Translations under genes and position numbers: made by a program
Shown here: in pieces, positions 40,336 to 51,129 of the stretch
How the letters are laid out: each line of letters begins with the position of its first letter
Numbering within the stretch: position 1 is the first letter of the stretch
NCBI GenBank assembly: GCA_015058375.1
Contig: SVCK01000095.1
Coordinates: forward strand, 1 to 64,000
DNA from: Clostridium sp.
GTDB taxonomy: Bacteria > Bacillota > Clostridia > Clostridiales > Clostridiaceae
DNA: 64,000 bases
Reading direction: 5' to 3'
Notes under the pieces: model-generated
What the model was told of the DNA's origin: nothing
Databases searched by the model: none
The model's input: the letters and a program-made list of their open reading frames with translations, nothing else

Positions 40336-41772
40336 TTAATCTAAATTAATTAGATACTTTTCTATATTCTTCTTTTGATTTTGGAATATTAAAGGTTCTA
40401 TTCTATATCCTTCAATTCCTGTAATATAATTGATATAAATTTCTTTATCAAGACCATCTATATTCTTTAAGAAAGAAACTAAATCTCCCTTTATCTTATC
40501 CATATAACTTTCTTCAATTTCAATAAAAAATTCATTAATGCCATTTTCATGGCTATATCTTGATATTTCATTTCCTATTAACCCCTCAAGATATGATAAT
40601 TTCAAAAGCCTTCCACTACCATTGCATAAAGGACATTTTTCTTCCATATATTCGTAAATACTCTTTCCTATTCTCTTTCTTGAAATCTGTACAAGATTAA
40701 GTTCAGTAAAAGGATAAATCTTAAGATTTCCACAATCGTCTTTCAAAGCTTCTTTAAGTTCTTTCATAACCTGTGCTTTATGTGATTTATCTCTTAAATC
40801 AATAAAGTCAATTACTATTATTCCACTTAAATTTCTTAAAAGAATTTGTCTTCCTATTTCTCTCGCTGCTTCGATATTTGTTTCAAGAATAGTTTTTTCA
40901 AAACTTCTTTCCTTAATATTTTTACCTGTATTTACATCAATAACATGCATAGCTTCTGTTTTTTCTATAATTATAGAACCGCCACATGGAAGTACAACTT
41001 TTCGATGTCTAAGTTTTAAAAGTTCTCTTTCTATATCATAAAAATCAAATAAATTTTTTCCTTTATCAAAAAGCTTAAGTTTAACATTTTCATCATCTTT
41101 AATATACTTTTTAATAAATTCAAAATCTGCTTCATCATTAACTATGATATTAGCTCCATCAATGCCTACTTTATCTCTTAACACCTTTGATATAGCTAAG
41201 TTTTCTCCATATAACTTACCAAGCTTTGTTGAATACTTCATTCTTCGATTTATCTCATCATATTCTTTTAATAAAAGGTTTCTTTCATGCATTAGTTCTT
41301 CAATACTTACATTAGCAGCTTCTGTTCTCACTATAAGCTTTGCACCATCAATCTCTGGAAGTTCTGCTGCAATTAAAGCCTTTTTAACATCATCTTTAAA
41401 TCTTGTTGAAAATTCTATTCCTTTTCCCTTTTCAAGTACCATATACTTAGAAGCAATTCCAAACTTAGTACTTAGTTTTGCTCCCTTTTCATTTAAAGGT
41501 TCCTTAATAACTTCTATTAAAATTTCCTGACCTTTTTTTATGCCAGTTCTTTTTAATTCATTACTATAATAAAGATATCCTTCCTTATCAAGACCTAGAT
41601 CCACAAAAATAGAATTTGTTCCAGGAATTATATTTTTCACTCTTCCTTTATATAATTCCCCAATTCTTGGTTCATCAATTTCTTCGTCTACTATTGATTC
41701 TAAAAGTTTTCCTTTATTTTTTATAGCAATACGTAAAGTTTTTCCTCTTCTTTCTATTAAAATCTCCTTCAC
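40336..41772 (-). CDS. rng: Ribonuclease E/G family protein
   Basis: S1-like domain, IEKTEAMHVIDVNTGK, IVIDFIDLR, CPLCNGSGR. Confidence 0.92.
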   Translation of the reverse strand: MKEILIERRGKTLRIAIKNKGKLLESIVDEEIDEPRIGELYKGRVKNIIPGTNSIFVDLGLDKEGYLYYSNELKRTGIKKGQEILIEVIKEPLNEKGAKLSTKFGIASKYMVLEKGKGIEFSTRFKDDVKKALIAAELPEIDGAKLIVRTEAANVSIEELMHERNLLLKEYDEINRRMKYSTKLGKLYGENLAISKVLRDKVGIDGANIIVNDEADFEFIKKYIKDDENVKLKLFDKGKNLFDFYDIERELLKLRHRKVVLPCGGSIIIEKTEAMHVIDVNTGKNIKERSFEKTILETNIEAAREIGRQILLRNLSGIIVIDFIDLRDKSHKAQVMKELKEALKDDCGNLKIYPFTELNLVQISRKRIGKSIYEYMEEKCPLCNGSGRLLKLSYLEGLIGNEISRYSHENGINEFFIEIEESYMDKIKGDLVSFLKNIDGLDKEIYINYITGIEGYRIEPLIFQNQKKNIEKYLINLD

Positions 41773-41782
41773 TTAAATCCAC

Positions 41783-42502
41783 CTACCTGATATCACATAG
41801 AGGTTCATATTTATCCCCTTTTAAATAATACATTTCTTCTCTTTTGATTTCTACAAAAGCATCTTCATTTACATTTGTAGTTTTTAATTTTATATATTTA
41901 ACTAAAAGATCTGCTGATAAATGTTCTTTGCTTCCTGATTGAAGTAATGTCTCAATAATTAATACATTATCTTTTATTTCATATTCAAAATTATAAACAA
42001 GAGATTTAATATCAACTTCTCTTTCACCTTTTTTACTCTTCTTAATAGTTTTCCATTCTGAGTCATTAAGCATAATTTCTAACTCTTCCTTTAAACTATC
42101 AATATTATTATATTTAACTTTAATTCTATAACTACAAGCATCAATCAATGCCATAGCTTGAGGAAGTTTCTTTTCCCCTTCTACATTTACTATCTTAGTA
42201 CATGCCAAAAACTTAATTCCTGATGCACTTTTAGAATTTAATTTTTCTAATATTTCTTGTTCATCTACTTCTTCAGCAAGAGGTAAATCCATATATTCCC
42301 CACACGAATATACTCCAACAGATAAAGGCTGAGCTATAGATAAATTCAAATGAGGATTAAATCCTCTGCTATATGTTGCAGGAAGCCCTGATCTTCTTAT
42401 TATTTTTTGTATTGTTCTCATTAAATCTAAGTGCGCTATAAATTTTATCTCACTTTCTTTAGTATACTTAATTAGATATCGCACCTGCAAAACACTTCCC
42501 AT
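41783..42502 (-). CDS. DUF2344 (radical-SAM-linked) protein
   Basis: KFIAHLDLMRTIQKIIRRSGLPATYSRGFNPHLNLSIAQPLSVG. Confidence 0.85.
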   Translation of the reverse strand: MGSVLQVRYLIKYTKESEIKFIAHLDLMRTIQKIIRRSGLPATYSRGFNPHLNLSIAQPLSVGVYSCGEYMDLPLAEEVDEQEILEKLNSKSASGIKFLACTKIVNVEGEKKLPQAMALIDACSYRIKVKYNNIDSLKEELEIMLNDSEWKTIKKSKKGEREVDIKSLVYNFEYEIKDNVLIIETLLQSGSKEHLSADLLVKYIKLKTTNVNEDAFVEIKREEMYYLKGDKYEPLCDIR

Positions 42503-44327
42503 CTTTAAAGTTTACATTAACACCACAACCAGTGCAGCCTTTTCTACAATTTTGTGTCAAAGCACCTGTCTTAGCTTTTTCATTTTCATTTTGAAGATAC
42601 TTTCTATTCACTCCAATATCTATAAAATCCCATGGTAAAACTTCATCGTAATTTCTTTCTCTATAAGCATAGAAATCCCCATCAACATTACATTCTTCTA
42701 AAGCCTTCTGCCATGCTTCAAAATTAAAATATTCAGACCATCCATCAAACTTAACTCCTAATTCATGTGCTCTAATTAAAACATCACACATCTTTCTATC
42801 TCCTCTAGCAAAAAGTGCTTCCATATATGAAGTTTGTTGATGATGATATTGATACCATATGCTTCTTGAATGAATAGAATCTTTAACTGCTTGTATTTTT
42901 TTATCTACTTCTTCTATTCTAGCCATTGGTGCCCATTGAAATGGTGTAAAAGGCTTTGGAATAAGTATTGAAGTACTTACTGTTATCTTTAATCCCTTAC
43001 TTCTTACCCCTTTTGGTATTGAGAAGTATTGATCTTGAATTTTATGAGCAAGTTCACCTATAGCAGCACAGTCTTCTAATCTTTCATATGGTAAACCAAC
43101 CATAAAGTAAAGCTTTAAATTATTCCATCCTGATTCAAAAGCACTTTTAGAAGCTTCAAGAATTTTTTCTTCTGTTAATCCCTTGTTTATAACATCTCTC
43201 ATTCTCTGTGATCCTGCTTCTGGAGCAAAAGTCAATCCTGTTTTTTTTACTTTTTGAATTTCTTTAATCAAATCTACCGAAAAAGCATCAACTCTTATAG
43301 AAGGAAGTGCTAAAGCAACTTTATCCTCTTCATGTTCTGCCATAAGATCTTTTACTAAATTCTTTATATCAGAATAATCACAGGTACTTAAAGAAGAAAG
43401 TGAAATTTCTTGATACCCTGAATTTTGAATAAGTCTTCTAGCTTGTTCTTTTAATGTTTCTCTTGATTTTTCTCTAACTGGTCTGTAAATCATACCTGCT
43501 TGACAGAATCTACACCCATTAGTACATCCTCTAAAAAGTTCCAATGTTGCTCTATCAAATACTATATCTGTATAAGGAACAAGTATATCTTCTGGAAAAG
43601 ATACCTTATCAAAATCTTGAACTATTCTCTTTTGAACAGTTGCTGGTACATCATCATATTTAGGTTTAAATTCCTTTATTGTCCCATCTTCATTATAAGT
43701 AACATCATATAAAGAAGGCACATAAATTCCCCTAATGTGAGATATTTCTCTTAAAAAATCTTTCTTATTAAAATTTCCTGATTTTTTATGTTTTGCATAA
43801 ACATCAAGAACATCATTCATCATTTCTTCCCCTTCACCAAGTTCGAAGAAATCAAAAATTGCATATAAAGGTTCTGGATTATATGCACATGAACCTCCAG
43901 CCATAATTATTGGATCATCTTCACTTCTATCTTCTGACTTTATCGGAATTCCTGACATTTCAAGCATATTTAAAATGTTTGAATAACTCATTTCATATTG
44001 AAGAGTAAATCCTAATATATCAAAATCTGTTATCGAGTCTTTAGTTTCAAGAGCATACAATGGTATATTATTTTCTCTCATTTTAGCTTCCATATCTGGC
44101 CATGGAGCAAAAACTCTTTCACAATATGTATCTTTTCTTTCATTAATAGTATGATATAAAATTCTCATTCCTAAATGAGACATACCTACTTCATAAACGT
44201 CAGGAAAGCAGAAAGCAAATCTAATGTTTACTTCTTTAGGATTTTTTACTACTTGATTTAATTCTCCACCAATATATCTTGCTGGTTTCTCAACCTTACA
44301 TAGAATATCATCTGTTATTTTATTCAT
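42468..44327 (-). CDS. B12-binding-type radical SAM protein (TIGR03960-like)
   Basis: FRGCTNGCRFCQAGMIYRPVREKS radical SAM motif; adjacent to DUF2344. Confidence 0.9.
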   Translation of the reverse strand: MNKITDDILCKVEKPARYIGGELNQVVKNPKEVNIRFAFCFPDVYEVGMSHLGMRILYHTINERKDTYCERVFAPWPDMEAKMRENNIPLYALETKDSITDFDILGFTLQYEMSYSNILNMLEMSGIPIKSEDRSEDDPIIMAGGSCAYNPEPLYAIFDFFELGEGEEMMNDVLDVYAKHKKSGNFNKKDFLREISHIRGIYVPSLYDVTYNEDGTIKEFKPKYDDVPATVQKRIVQDFDKVSFPEDILVPYTDIVFDRATLELFRGCTNGCRFCQAGMIYRPVREKSRETLKEQARRLIQNSGYQEISLSSLSTCDYSDIKNLVKDLMAEHEEDKVALALPSIRVDAFSVDLIKEIQKVKKTGLTFAPEAGSQRMRDVINKGLTEEKILEASKSAFESGWNNLKLYFMVGLPYERLEDCAAIGELAHKIQDQYFSIPKGVRSKGLKITVSTSILIPKPFTPFQWAPMARIEEVDKKIQAVKDSIHSRSIWYQYHHQQTSYMEALFARGDRKMCDVLIRAHELGVKFDGWSEYFNFEAWQKALEECNVDGDFYAYRERNYDEVLPWDFIDIGVNRKYLQNENEKAKTGALTQNCRKGCTGCGVNVNFKDGKCFAGAISN

Positions 44328-44608
44328 TAAAATCCTCCAAACGTCACCTATTATTTTTTTACATCATTATATTTTATCATATCTTTTCAATTAATAAAAT
44401 GTAATAATAAATTTCTACCCTCATTTGTTTATGCCCACTATTTCAAAACATATAATATTTTAAGCAATAAAATTTGCTTATATTATGCTTAAAATTTTTT
44501 AACATATTTTTCTATAATTTCAAGATTATATATAGCGATATTACGATTTTTTTATTTATTCCATTCTTTTTTATAATATAATGTTATTGTAAACTATTTC
44601 AAAAAGGG

Positions 44609-45700
44609 GTGAATTTTTACATGAAGAGAAAAGCTATTAAATTTTTAGCATCTGCTCTAGTATTTGCAGCTCTTTCTCCATCAAACATCGCATTTGCTGG
44701 TCAAACAATTACTGATTGCCAAACTGGTGTTGAAGATGGATTCAACTACGAATTATGGAAAGACAATGGAAATACAAGTATGACTCTAAATGGTGGTGGA
44801 ACATTTAGTTGTTCATGGAGCAACATTAATAATGCTCTTTTCCGTAAAGGTAAAAAGTTCGACTGTACCAAAACTTATAAAGAGATAGGAGATATAAAGA
44901 TTGACTTTGATGTTGATTACAAGCCATCTGGAAACTCATATCTTTGTGTTTACGGCTGGAGTAGAAATCCACTAGTAGAATATTATATTGTAGAAAGTTG
45001 GGGTACTTGGAGACCACCAGGAGCACAATCAAAAGGTACTATAACTGTTGATGGTGCTGAATATGATGTTTATGAAACTGATAGAATTAATCAACCTTCT
45101 ATAGACGGTGATACAACTTTCAAACAATTCTGGAGTGTTCGTAAATCAAAACGTACAAGTGGTACAATTTCAGTAACAGAACACTTTAAAGCATGGGAAA
45201 AAATAGGAATGAAGCTTGGTAATTTATATGAAGCAGCTCTTAATGTTGAAGGTTATCAAAGTAGTGGTAGTGCTAATGTATTAAAAAATAATCTTACAAT
45301 AGGTTCATCTACAACAGAACCTACTCAACCTAGTAAGCCAACTCAACCTACAGAACCTACTCAACCTAGCAAACCAACTCAACCAACAGAACCTACTCAA
45401 CCTACTAAAGAAGGTAAGTTAAAAGTTGATTATAATATTAACAATTGGGGATCAGGTTATGTAGTTAACTTCAAAATTACTAATAACTCTTCGTCAGATG
45501 TTAATGGTTGGACACTAAAAGTTAAGAAAAATGATTTAAATATCACTTCAAACTGGAATATAAATGTTGAAGAAAGTGGAGATTACTATTTAATTACTCC
45601 TGTTTCTTGGAATTCTTATATTGCTAAAGGAAATAGCATAGATTTTGGAGTTCAAGGGGTTGGATCTATTGGTAATACTTTAGATTATACTTTATCTTAA
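44609..45700 (+). CDS. Secreted GH11 endo-xylanase with Thr-Pro linker and CBM2-like domain
   Basis: Signal peptide; [50 protein letters not shown] linker; C-terminal CBM2-like. Confidence 0.93.
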   Translation: MNFYMKRKAIKFLASALVFAALSPSNIAFAGQTITDCQTGVEDGFNYELWKDNGNTSMTLNGGGTFSCSWSNINNALFRKGKKFDCTKTYKEIGDIKIDFDVDYKPSGNSYLCVYGWSRNPLVEYYIVESWGTWRPPGAQSKGTITVDGAEYDVYETDRINQPSIDGDTTFKQFWSVRKSKRTSGTISVTEHFKAWEKIGMKLGNLYEAALNVEGYQSSGSANVLKNNLTIGSSTTEPTQPSKPTQPTEPTQPSKPTQPTEPTQPTKEGKLKVDYNINNWGSGYVVNFKITNNSSSDVNGWTLKVKKNDLNITSNWNINVEESGDYYLITPVSWNSYIAKGNSIDFGVQGVGSIGNTLDYTLS

Positions 45701-45715
45701 ACAAGTTACAATAAT

Positions 45716-45766
45716 AAAAGAACCGTAGCTGAATGATTTAAAAGTCATTCAATATACGGTTCTTTT
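45716..45766 (+). terminator. Terminator downstream of xylanase gene
   Basis: AAAAGAACCGTA...TACGGTTCTTTT. Confidence 0.85.
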
Positions 45767-45865
45767 GCTATCTACAATTATTTTTTAAGATTTTTCAAAA
45801 CTTATATATCAGAAAGACAGTAATACTCACTACTAACTTTCATTTTTTTAGTTCAAAGTTTTGTA

Positions 45866-46057
45866 TTAGTTAACAAAGTCTACTTTTTTTATAATCAGTT
45901 GAATAATACAAGTTAAAACCACTATATATATTAAAGATACAAGTGAACAGCTTAGCAAATGATTACTTAAACTAGGTAGATCATTTGAGAATAATTGCAA
46001 ACCTCCTATTGGTGAAAAATATTTGCTATTTGTAACTATTTTGTATTTATAGACTTT
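45866..46057 (-). pseudogene. C-terminal remnant of an ABC-2-type permease
   Basis: Minus-strand open stretch without Met start: KVYKYKIVTNSKYFSPIGGLQLFSNDLPSLSNHLLSCSLVSLIYIVVLTCIIQLIIKKVDFVN*. Confidence 0.55.
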
Positions 46058-46219
46058 TTAGTTGTATTGCACAATATAACTTACTTTTTATTCCAAATCG
46101 CAAAAAAACCTTTTTTATACATAAACTTATATTGCTCATATATTTTAATCAAGTTATTCTATAAATGTGTTTTTATTTTTTAGAAATAAATACAAAAAAA
46201 AGAAAGGGGATTAAGATAA

Positions 46220-48169
46220 ATGAAAAAAAAATTATTACTTATGATTGCTGCTTTTTTAACATCATCAATTATTAGCAGCGGAGCACCTGCACATGCCGCA
46301 AATAATATAGCTGCCTTTCCTGGTGCAGAAGGAGGAGGAAAATTTGCTACTGGTGGAAGAGGAGGATCTGTATACTATGTTACTAACTTAAATGATAGCG
46401 GTCCTGGTTCTTTCCGTGATGCTGTAAGCAGACCTAATAGAATAGTTGTTTTTAAAGTTGGAGGAACTATAGAATTAAGAAGTGATGTTTCAGTAAATTC
46501 TAATATAACAATTGCTGGACAAACAGCTCCTGGTGGAGGTGGTATAACACTTAAAAATTACAAAATTGGTCTTGGTGGTGACAATATCATCATGAGATTT
46601 ATAAGTTCTCGTCCAGGTGAAAGAAGAAGAAATCAAGATTATGATGCTCTTGGAGGCGGTAAAGGTTCTAATTCAATTATAGACCACTGTTCTTTTGGAT
46701 GGGCAAATGATGAACAATGGGGATTATATTCTAACAATATAAATTATACAACTCAATGGTCAATTGTTGGACCATCTAACTCATTCTCATACCATTCAAA
46801 AGGTGTTCATGGTTTTGGTGTAATGCTTGGTAAAGGTAATTGTTCTTGGCATCATAACATGATTGTTGATAACGTTTCCAGAAACTTTAGAGGAAAAGTT
46901 GCAGGAACTTATACTGCTGATTTTGTTAATAATGTGCTTTACAACTGGGCATATGAAACAGCATATGGAACTATAGGTCACTTAAACTATGTAGGTAACT
47001 ATTTAAAAATGGGTCCTAATACAAAAGGTGGATTTAACTATGTAAATGTTGATAGTACAACATATCCAGATAACTTCAAGATTTTCCTTAAGGGTAACAA
47101 GTTTGTTGATAATAATAACAATAACTTTAGATCATATACTTTTAACAATTGGAGTGGTATATCTTATTCTTCATCTAATGGTAGAAATGAAGGTAACGTA
47201 AAATCAAATAATTCATTTACCATAATGAATAATGGTGTTAACTTATCTGTAGTAAATAGAGCTGAAAGTGCTGACGCTGCATACAATAATGTTTTAACTT
47301 ACTCAGGTGCTGGTGTTAATAGTAACTCTAGACCTGCTATTGATAAGCAAGTTACAAATGAAGCACGTACAGGAACTGGACAACTTGTTGGTGCAAGACC
47401 TTATAACGAAGCTAATTCTAGTCAAAGAGCTACTATTGATAAATATGGTATAAAATGTGGTGTAGCATTTAACTATCCTGCTCCTGTAACAACTGGTGCT
47501 CCTGTAGACTCTGATAATGATGGAATGCCTGACTGGTGGGAAAATGAAAGAGGACTTAATCCAAGAAATGCTTCAGATGCTAACGGTGATTACTGCAATA
47601 AAGGTTATACTAACATTGAATATTACTTAAATGATTTAACTGTTAATGCTTTCCCTCAAGGAACTGTAACTGTTTCTCCTAAAAGAGCTTCTAATAACAA
47701 TAACAACAATCCTAATACTGGGGACCGCATTGATGGTGTATATTACATTAAGAACGTTGCCAGTGGTTTATATCTAGATGTAGAAAACGGATCATCTAAT
47801 AATGGTACAAATATAAGACAATGGTCTTTCAACGGATGTAATGCTCAAAAATTCAAACTTGTTTACGACGGTAGAGGTTACTACTCAATTTTAACTGGTG
47901 CTTCTAATTATGCAAGCTGTATCGATGTTAATAGTGGTTCTGCTAATAATGGTACAAACATCGAACAATGGAAATATACTGGCAAAGACATGCAAAAATA
48001 TGTATTCCACAAAACTCCAAAAGGACAATTTGCAATTCTTACTAAATGCTCTGATGCAAAATCTTGTATTGAAGTTTATGAATTCAGTCCTAAAGCCGGA
48101 GCTAATGTTGATGAATGGAAATATTCATGCGGTGCTGGACAACTTTGGATTTTAGAAAGAGCTAACTAA
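46220..48169 (+). CDS. Secreted PL1-like pectate lyase with C-terminal ricin-B (CBM13-like) domain
   Basis: AAFPGAEGGGKFATGGRGGSVYYVTNLNDSGPGSFRDAV; C-terminal QxW repeats (IRQWSF, IEQWKY, VDEWKY). Confidence 0.88.
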   Translation: MKKKLLLMIAAFLTSSIISSGAPAHAANNIAAFPGAEGGGKFATGGRGGSVYYVTNLNDSGPGSFRDAVSRPNRIVVFKVGGTIELRSDVSVNSNITIAGQTAPGGGGITLKNYKIGLGGDNIIMRFISSRPGERRRNQDYDALGGGKGSNSIIDHCSFGWANDEQWGLYSNNINYTTQWSIVGPSNSFSYHSKGVHGFGVMLGKGNCSWHHNMIVDNVSRNFRGKVAGTYTADFVNNVLYNWAYETAYGTIGHLNYVGNYLKMGPNTKGGFNYVNVDSTTYPDNFKIFLKGNKFVDNNNNNFRSYTFNNWSGISYSSSNGRNEGNVKSNNSFTIMNNGVNLSVVNRAESADAAYNNVLTYSGAGVNSNSRPAIDKQVTNEARTGTGQLVGARPYNEANSSQRATIDKYGIKCGVAFNYPAPVTTGAPVDSDNDGMPDWWENERGLNPRNASDANGDYCNKGYTNIEYYLNDLTVNAFPQGTVTVSPKRASNNNNNNPNTGDRIDGVYYIKNVASGLYLDVENGSSNNGTNIRQWSFNGCNAQKFKLVYDGRGYYSILTGASNYASCIDVNSGSANNGTNIEQWKYTGKDMQKYVFHKTPKGQFAILTKCSDAKSCIEVYEFSPKAGANVDEWKYSCGAGQLWILERAN

Positions 48170-48180
48170 TCGCATTAATT

Positions 48181-48226
48181 AAAGTAAACTCAAAAACTAT
48201 ATTCAGAAGTTTTTGGGTTTACTTTT
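48181..48226 (+). terminator. Terminator downstream of pectate lyase gene
   Basis: AAAGTAAACTCAAAAACT...AAGTTTTTGGGTTTACTTT. Confidence 0.75.
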
Positions 48227-48293
48227 TATTTTTATATTGTAAAATATATTATAATCAAGAAAATATTTCTTTAAATTAAGGAGGTTTTTAAAT

Positions 48294-48485
48294 ATGGATA
48301 ATAAAAAAGCGGAAAAAGAAACTAATTATCTTACATTTGGAATATGTTTTGGTATAGCTCTTGGTTTATCTATAGGTCAATTAGCTTTTAATAATTCTCT
48401 AGGTGGTTTAGCTGTTGGTATTATTCTTGGCGCTGTTGCAGGTGAATTACTTAATAAAAAATATAATTCAAAAAGTAAATCTTAA
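48294..48485 (+). CDS. Small glycine-rich membrane protein
   Basis: RBS aaggagg; two hydrophobic Gly-rich helices. Confidence 0.65.
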   Translation: MDNKKAEKETNYLTFGICFGIALGLSIGQLAFNNSLGGLAVGIILGAVAGELLNKKYNSKSKS

Positions 48486-48540
48486 AAATTTTGTATACCT
48501 CTTATAAATTTACGCTTTCACAAAGATAACGAAATAAAAA

Positions 48541-48583
48541 AAGGCTACTCAAAGCCTTAAATTTTAAAGTCTTAAGTAGCCTT
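48541..48583 (-). terminator. Terminator downstream of pncB
   Basis: AAGGCTACT...AGTAGCCTT with A tract on plus strand. Confidence 0.7.
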
Positions 48584-48602
48584 CTTACTATTATAATAAA
48601 AA

Positions 48603-50078
48603 TTATTTTTGTCCTTTTAATTTTGTAATAAGTTCATTTTTTACATCCCATAATTTTTGAGATAAGTCTATATAATAATTATGAGGATTTTCAAATCTCT
48701 TAATTTCATCCCATAAATTATCTAATTGAACCTTAGTATAATTTCTTATTTCTTCAAGACTTGGCTTAGTATAAACTAATTTACCATCTTTAAATATTTC
48801 CTGTTGTAATTCTTGAACATAATAATTAGTTAAAGTCTTCTTTTTCCAAGTATAAACTGGATCAAATATTGTATATGGTTCATTTTGATCTATTACTTCA
48901 TCTGCTAAAGTTATAACATCAGCTAATGCCTTATGAGTATCTTTATCAAAGAATCTATAAACCTTCTTATACCCTGGATTAGTTATCTTTTCTGGATTTT
49001 CTGAAATCTTAATTCTTGGTACTATCTGTCCTTTTTCATTTTCAACAGCAGCAAGTTTATAAACTCCTCCAAATACTGGTTCTGCCTTAGATGTAATAAG
49101 TCTTTCCCCTACACCAAAACTATCTATTTTAGCTCCTTGTTGTAATAAAGATCTAATAGTAATTTCATCTAATGAATTTGATGCAACTATCATACAATCT
49201 TCTAATCCTGCTTCATCAAGCATTTTTCTAGCCTTTCTAGTTAAATAAGCCATATCTCCACTATCTAATCTTATACCTTTAAGTCTTTTTCCCATAGGTG
49301 CTAAAACTTCTTTAGCAACTCTTATTGCATTAGGAACACCTGAATCTAATACTGAATAAGTATCTACTAATAATACAGTATTATCTGGATATAATTCTGC
49401 ATACTTCTTAAATGCAGTATATTCATCTTCATAGAATTGAATCCATGAGTGAGCCATTGTTCCTGATACTGGCATTCCAAATTCTTCTCCTACTATTGTT
49501 GCAGCAGTTGCAGCAGCACCACCAATATATGAAGCTCTTGCACCATACATAGCTCCATCACATCCTTGAGCTCTTCTTGAACCAAATTCCATAACTGGTC
49601 TTCCATCAGCAGCTCTTACAATTCTGCTTGTTTTAGTTGCTATTAAAGATTGATGATTTATAGTTAATAGAATCATAGTTTCTAATAATTGAGCTTCTTT
49701 AACTGGAGCTTTTATTGTTATTATAGGTTCTCCTGGAAATATTAATGTTCCTTCTGGTATTGCATATACAGAACCTGTAAATTTGAAGTTTTCAAGATAA
49801 TTTAAAAATCTTTCATCAAAAATATTTAAGCCTCTTAAATAATCAATATCATCTTTGTCAAACTTTAATCCTTCAATATATTCAATTACTTGTTCAAGAC
49901 CAGCCATTATAGCATATCCGCCACCTTCTGGAACTTTTCTAAAAAACATATCAAAGTAAGCAATTTTATCTCCAACTCCATCTAAAAAATAACCATTACT
50001 CATAGTTAATTCATAGAAATCCATTAACATACTCATATTTCTTCCATTTTTTAAATCTAACTTTCTCATTTTAATCAC
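48603..50078 (-). CDS. pncB: Nicotinate phosphoribosyltransferase
   Basis: MLMDFYELTMSNGYF, EFGSRRAQG, GVGERLITSK motifs. Confidence 0.93.
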   Translation of the reverse strand: MIKMRKLDLKNGRNMSMLMDFYELTMSNGYFLDGVGDKIAYFDMFFRKVPEGGGYAIMAGLEQVIEYIEGLKFDKDDIDYLRGLNIFDERFLNYLENFKFTGSVYAIPEGTLIFPGEPIITIKAPVKEAQLLETMILLTINHQSLIATKTSRIVRAADGRPVMEFGSRRAQGCDGAMYGARASYIGGAAATAATIVGEEFGMPVSGTMAHSWIQFYEDEYTAFKKYAELYPDNTVLLVDTYSVLDSGVPNAIRVAKEVLAPMGKRLKGIRLDSGDMAYLTRKARKMLDEAGLEDCMIVASNSLDEITIRSLLQQGAKIDSFGVGERLITSKAEPVFGGVYKLAAVENEKGQIVPRIKISENPEKITNPGYKKVYRFFDKDTHKALADVITLADEVIDQNEPYTIFDPVYTWKKKTLTNYYVQELQQEIFKDGKLVYTKPSLEEIRNYTKVQLDNLWDEIKRFENPHNYYIDLSQKLWDVKNELITKLKGQK

Positions 50079-50079
50079 C

Positions 50080-50433
50080 TTAAAGTATTTTTAATATACT
50101 TAAATCCTTTCTTTTTAAGTCTTCAATTGACTCATATATAAATAAACTAATTTTTTTATAATCTAAATCATTAAACTTCTTCTTTTTGTATCCCAAGTTA
50201 GTAATTACTTCTACTGAATTTTCTTCTACAACATATTTAATTCTAAAACCAAGAGTTCTTAAAAACAATTCATTATTTACATCTACTTGTGTTACAATTC
50301 TTAAGCCTTTCACTTCTAACTCTTTCTTATTCTTATAACACTTTCTCCTGAATTCTGTAAATGTTAATTTTACATTTTTAAATCGTACATCTTTAGTAAA
50401 CTTTTTAATAAACTCATTATAGAAGCTATTCAT
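50080..50433 (-). CDS. Hypothetical protein in NAD-salvage operon
   Basis: 117 aa ORF, 1-bp gap to pncB. Confidence 0.7.
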   Translation of the reverse strand: MNSFYNEFIKKFTKDVRFKNVKLTFTEFRRKCYKNKKELEVKGLRIVTQVDVNNELFLRTLGFRIKYVVEENSVEVITNLGYKKKKFNDLDYKKISLFIYESIEDLKRKDLSILKIL

Positions 50434-50442
50434 TATATCCCC

Positions 50443-50465
50443 CTTATAATCACATTGATGATAAG
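50443..50465. promoter_or_regulatory. Second copy of NrtR-like operator palindrome
   Basis: CTTATAATCA CAT TGATGATAAG, one mismatch from perfect palindrome. Confidence 0.7.
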
Positions 50466-50481
50466 TTCCAACAAAAAAAAT

Positions 50482-51126
50482 TTATAATATTTCTTTTACA
50501 ACCTGAATTCCATTACTTTTTAATTTGAAAAAAGTTATTAAATTCATAAGTTCAGCATCATGATTACCAAAATCACTAGTTTCAACTGCATTAATTGGAA
50601 CAACTATATTTTTATCTTCATTCATCTCATTAAAATAAGTTTTTAATGTCATTGCAAAAGTTTCAACACATATATCAGTACATACTCCTGTTACTATAAA
50701 TGTATCAATATTTTTATTTTTTTCAAGCCATTTTTTAAAATCAGGTGCATGAAATCCATTAATACTATTTTTCTTTATAAAAACCGTATTAGAATCTGGC
50801 TTAATTTCTTCAACATATTCTTCTTCTTCAGTTCCTTTTAAACAATGCTCAGGATAACTTTTAAATTCAACAGAATCTTTAGTGTGACTATCCACAAAAA
50901 ATACTTTTTTACATCCATGTAGAACTTTATTTAATTTTACTATTGGCTGTATTACTTTTTCAGTTCTATCAGATGCAAATACTCCAATATTATAAAATCC
51001 TTTGACCATATCTACAACAACAAATACTGTATTTTCCTTATTTTTAACTAAATCTGAAAGTTTAACAGACTCTAATGAATCTATTTCCATTTTTATATTT
51101 CCCAATGCTCTTAACAAATTTACCAC
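50482..51126 (-). CDS. pncA: Nicotinamidase / isochorismatase-like hydrolase
   Basis: VFVVVDMVKGFYN, VTGVCTDICVETFAMTL. Confidence 0.85.
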   Translation of the reverse strand: MVNLLRALGNIKMEIDSLESVKLSDLVKNKENTVFVVVDMVKGFYNIGVFASDRTEKVIQPIVKLNKVLHGCKKVFFVDSHTKDSVEFKSYPEHCLKGTEEEEYVEEIKPDSNTVFIKKNSINGFHAPDFKKWLEKNKNIDTFIVTGVCTDICVETFAMTLKTYFNEMNEDKNIVVPINAVETSDFGNHDAELMNLITFFKLKSNGIQVVKEIL

Positions 51127-51129
51127 CCC

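Noticed and set aside
45310-45412. Short direct repeats (CAACCTACAGAACCTACTCAACCTAG...) as a possible CRISPR or satellite array
   Set aside because: In-frame Thr-Pro linker of the xylanase, not a separate repeat element.
47898-48155. 85-aa ORF in an alternative frame within the ricin-B region
   Set aside because: Out-of-frame shadow of the lyase gene.
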